Shown in pieces: positions 14,064-14,097 of a DNA stretch of 14,097 bases (its first letter is position 1; the number at the start of each line of letters is the position of its first letter). Below the pieces are notes generated by a model. The model was not told the origin of the DNA and searched no databases. It saw only the letters and a program-made list of their open reading frames with translations. Origin of the DNA: JAAYAY01 sp964429355 (GTDB taxonomy: Bacteria; Planctomycetota; Planctomycetia; Pirellulales; Thermoguttaceae); NCBI GenBank assembly GCA_964429355.1, contig CAYSCH010000255.1:1-14097 (forward strand), read 5' to 3'. A program made the translations under genes and the position numbers.

Positions 14064-14097
14064 TCGCCACAGATTTCTCCATGGCGACAGACCAGAT
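14030..14097 (+). CDS. Partial CDS, N-terminus only, runs off right edge
   Basis: An ATG at 14030 follows ggag (14017-14020) with a 9-base spacing and stays open to the window end (22 codons). The visible start, MSIRNTVLMLLIATDFSMA, has two early polar/basic residues and a short hydrophobic stretch that may begin a signal peptide. Too little is present to name a family. It would be transcribed from the extended -10 promoter at 13819-13827 through the folded leader. Confidence 0.4.
   Translation, partial: MSIRNTVLMLLIATDFSMATDQ

Overview
The window suggests a member of the Planctomycetota (an inference, not proven). The grounds are high G+C (estimated by eye near 60%), a 5' zinc-ribbon membrane protein of a type common in that phylum, a planctomycete-style BON-domain protein, a Tat-exported FAD oxidoreductase, and weak or absent Shine-Dalgarno sites at several genes. 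A Pirellulales-like or Thermogutta-like lineage fits, but the sequence alone does not settle genus.

Layout. The left edge holds the 3' end of a 23S rRNA gene, a short spacer with a processing-type stem, a complete 5S rRNA and a strong intrinsic terminator (1-440). A small plus-strand BON-domain gene follows, with its own sigma70-like promoter and a structured leader (557-1103). From about 1.2 kb to 13.7 kb every convincing gene lies on the minus strand. Read in the direction of transcription from the right, they are: an exported GH36 alpha-galactosidase-like enzyme with a beta-rich insert (13655-11010); a zinc-ribbon protein with five membrane segments (10831-10181); a Tat-exported FAD-dependent oxidoreductase (10048-8690); a probable lipoprotein with an alpha/alpha-toroid-like fold (8283-6898); and a three-gene cluster of a DUF2760 protein, an Hsp70-like protein and a second Hsp70-like protein fused to a DUF3731-type helical tail (6575-1212). 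At the right edge a plus-strand promoter, a possible small leader ORF, a folded RNA segment and the first codons of another gene point out of the window.

How the genes work together. The DUF2760/Hsp70/Hsp70-DUF3731 cluster is the most interesting unit. Two divergent Hsp70-type ATPases keep their nucleotide-binding residues, lack a canonical interdomain linker, lack an obvious lid, and have no DnaJ or GrpE beside them. They are closely spaced behind a small protein with an amphipathic or hydrophobic N-terminal helix. I read this as a dedicated chaperone-like ATPase complex of unknown client. The other genes look like separate transcription units: export-associated metabolism (galactoside hydrolysis, an FAD enzyme, a lipoprotein) and a small membrane protein. 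No tRNA, CRISPR array, insertion sequence or phage gene was found.
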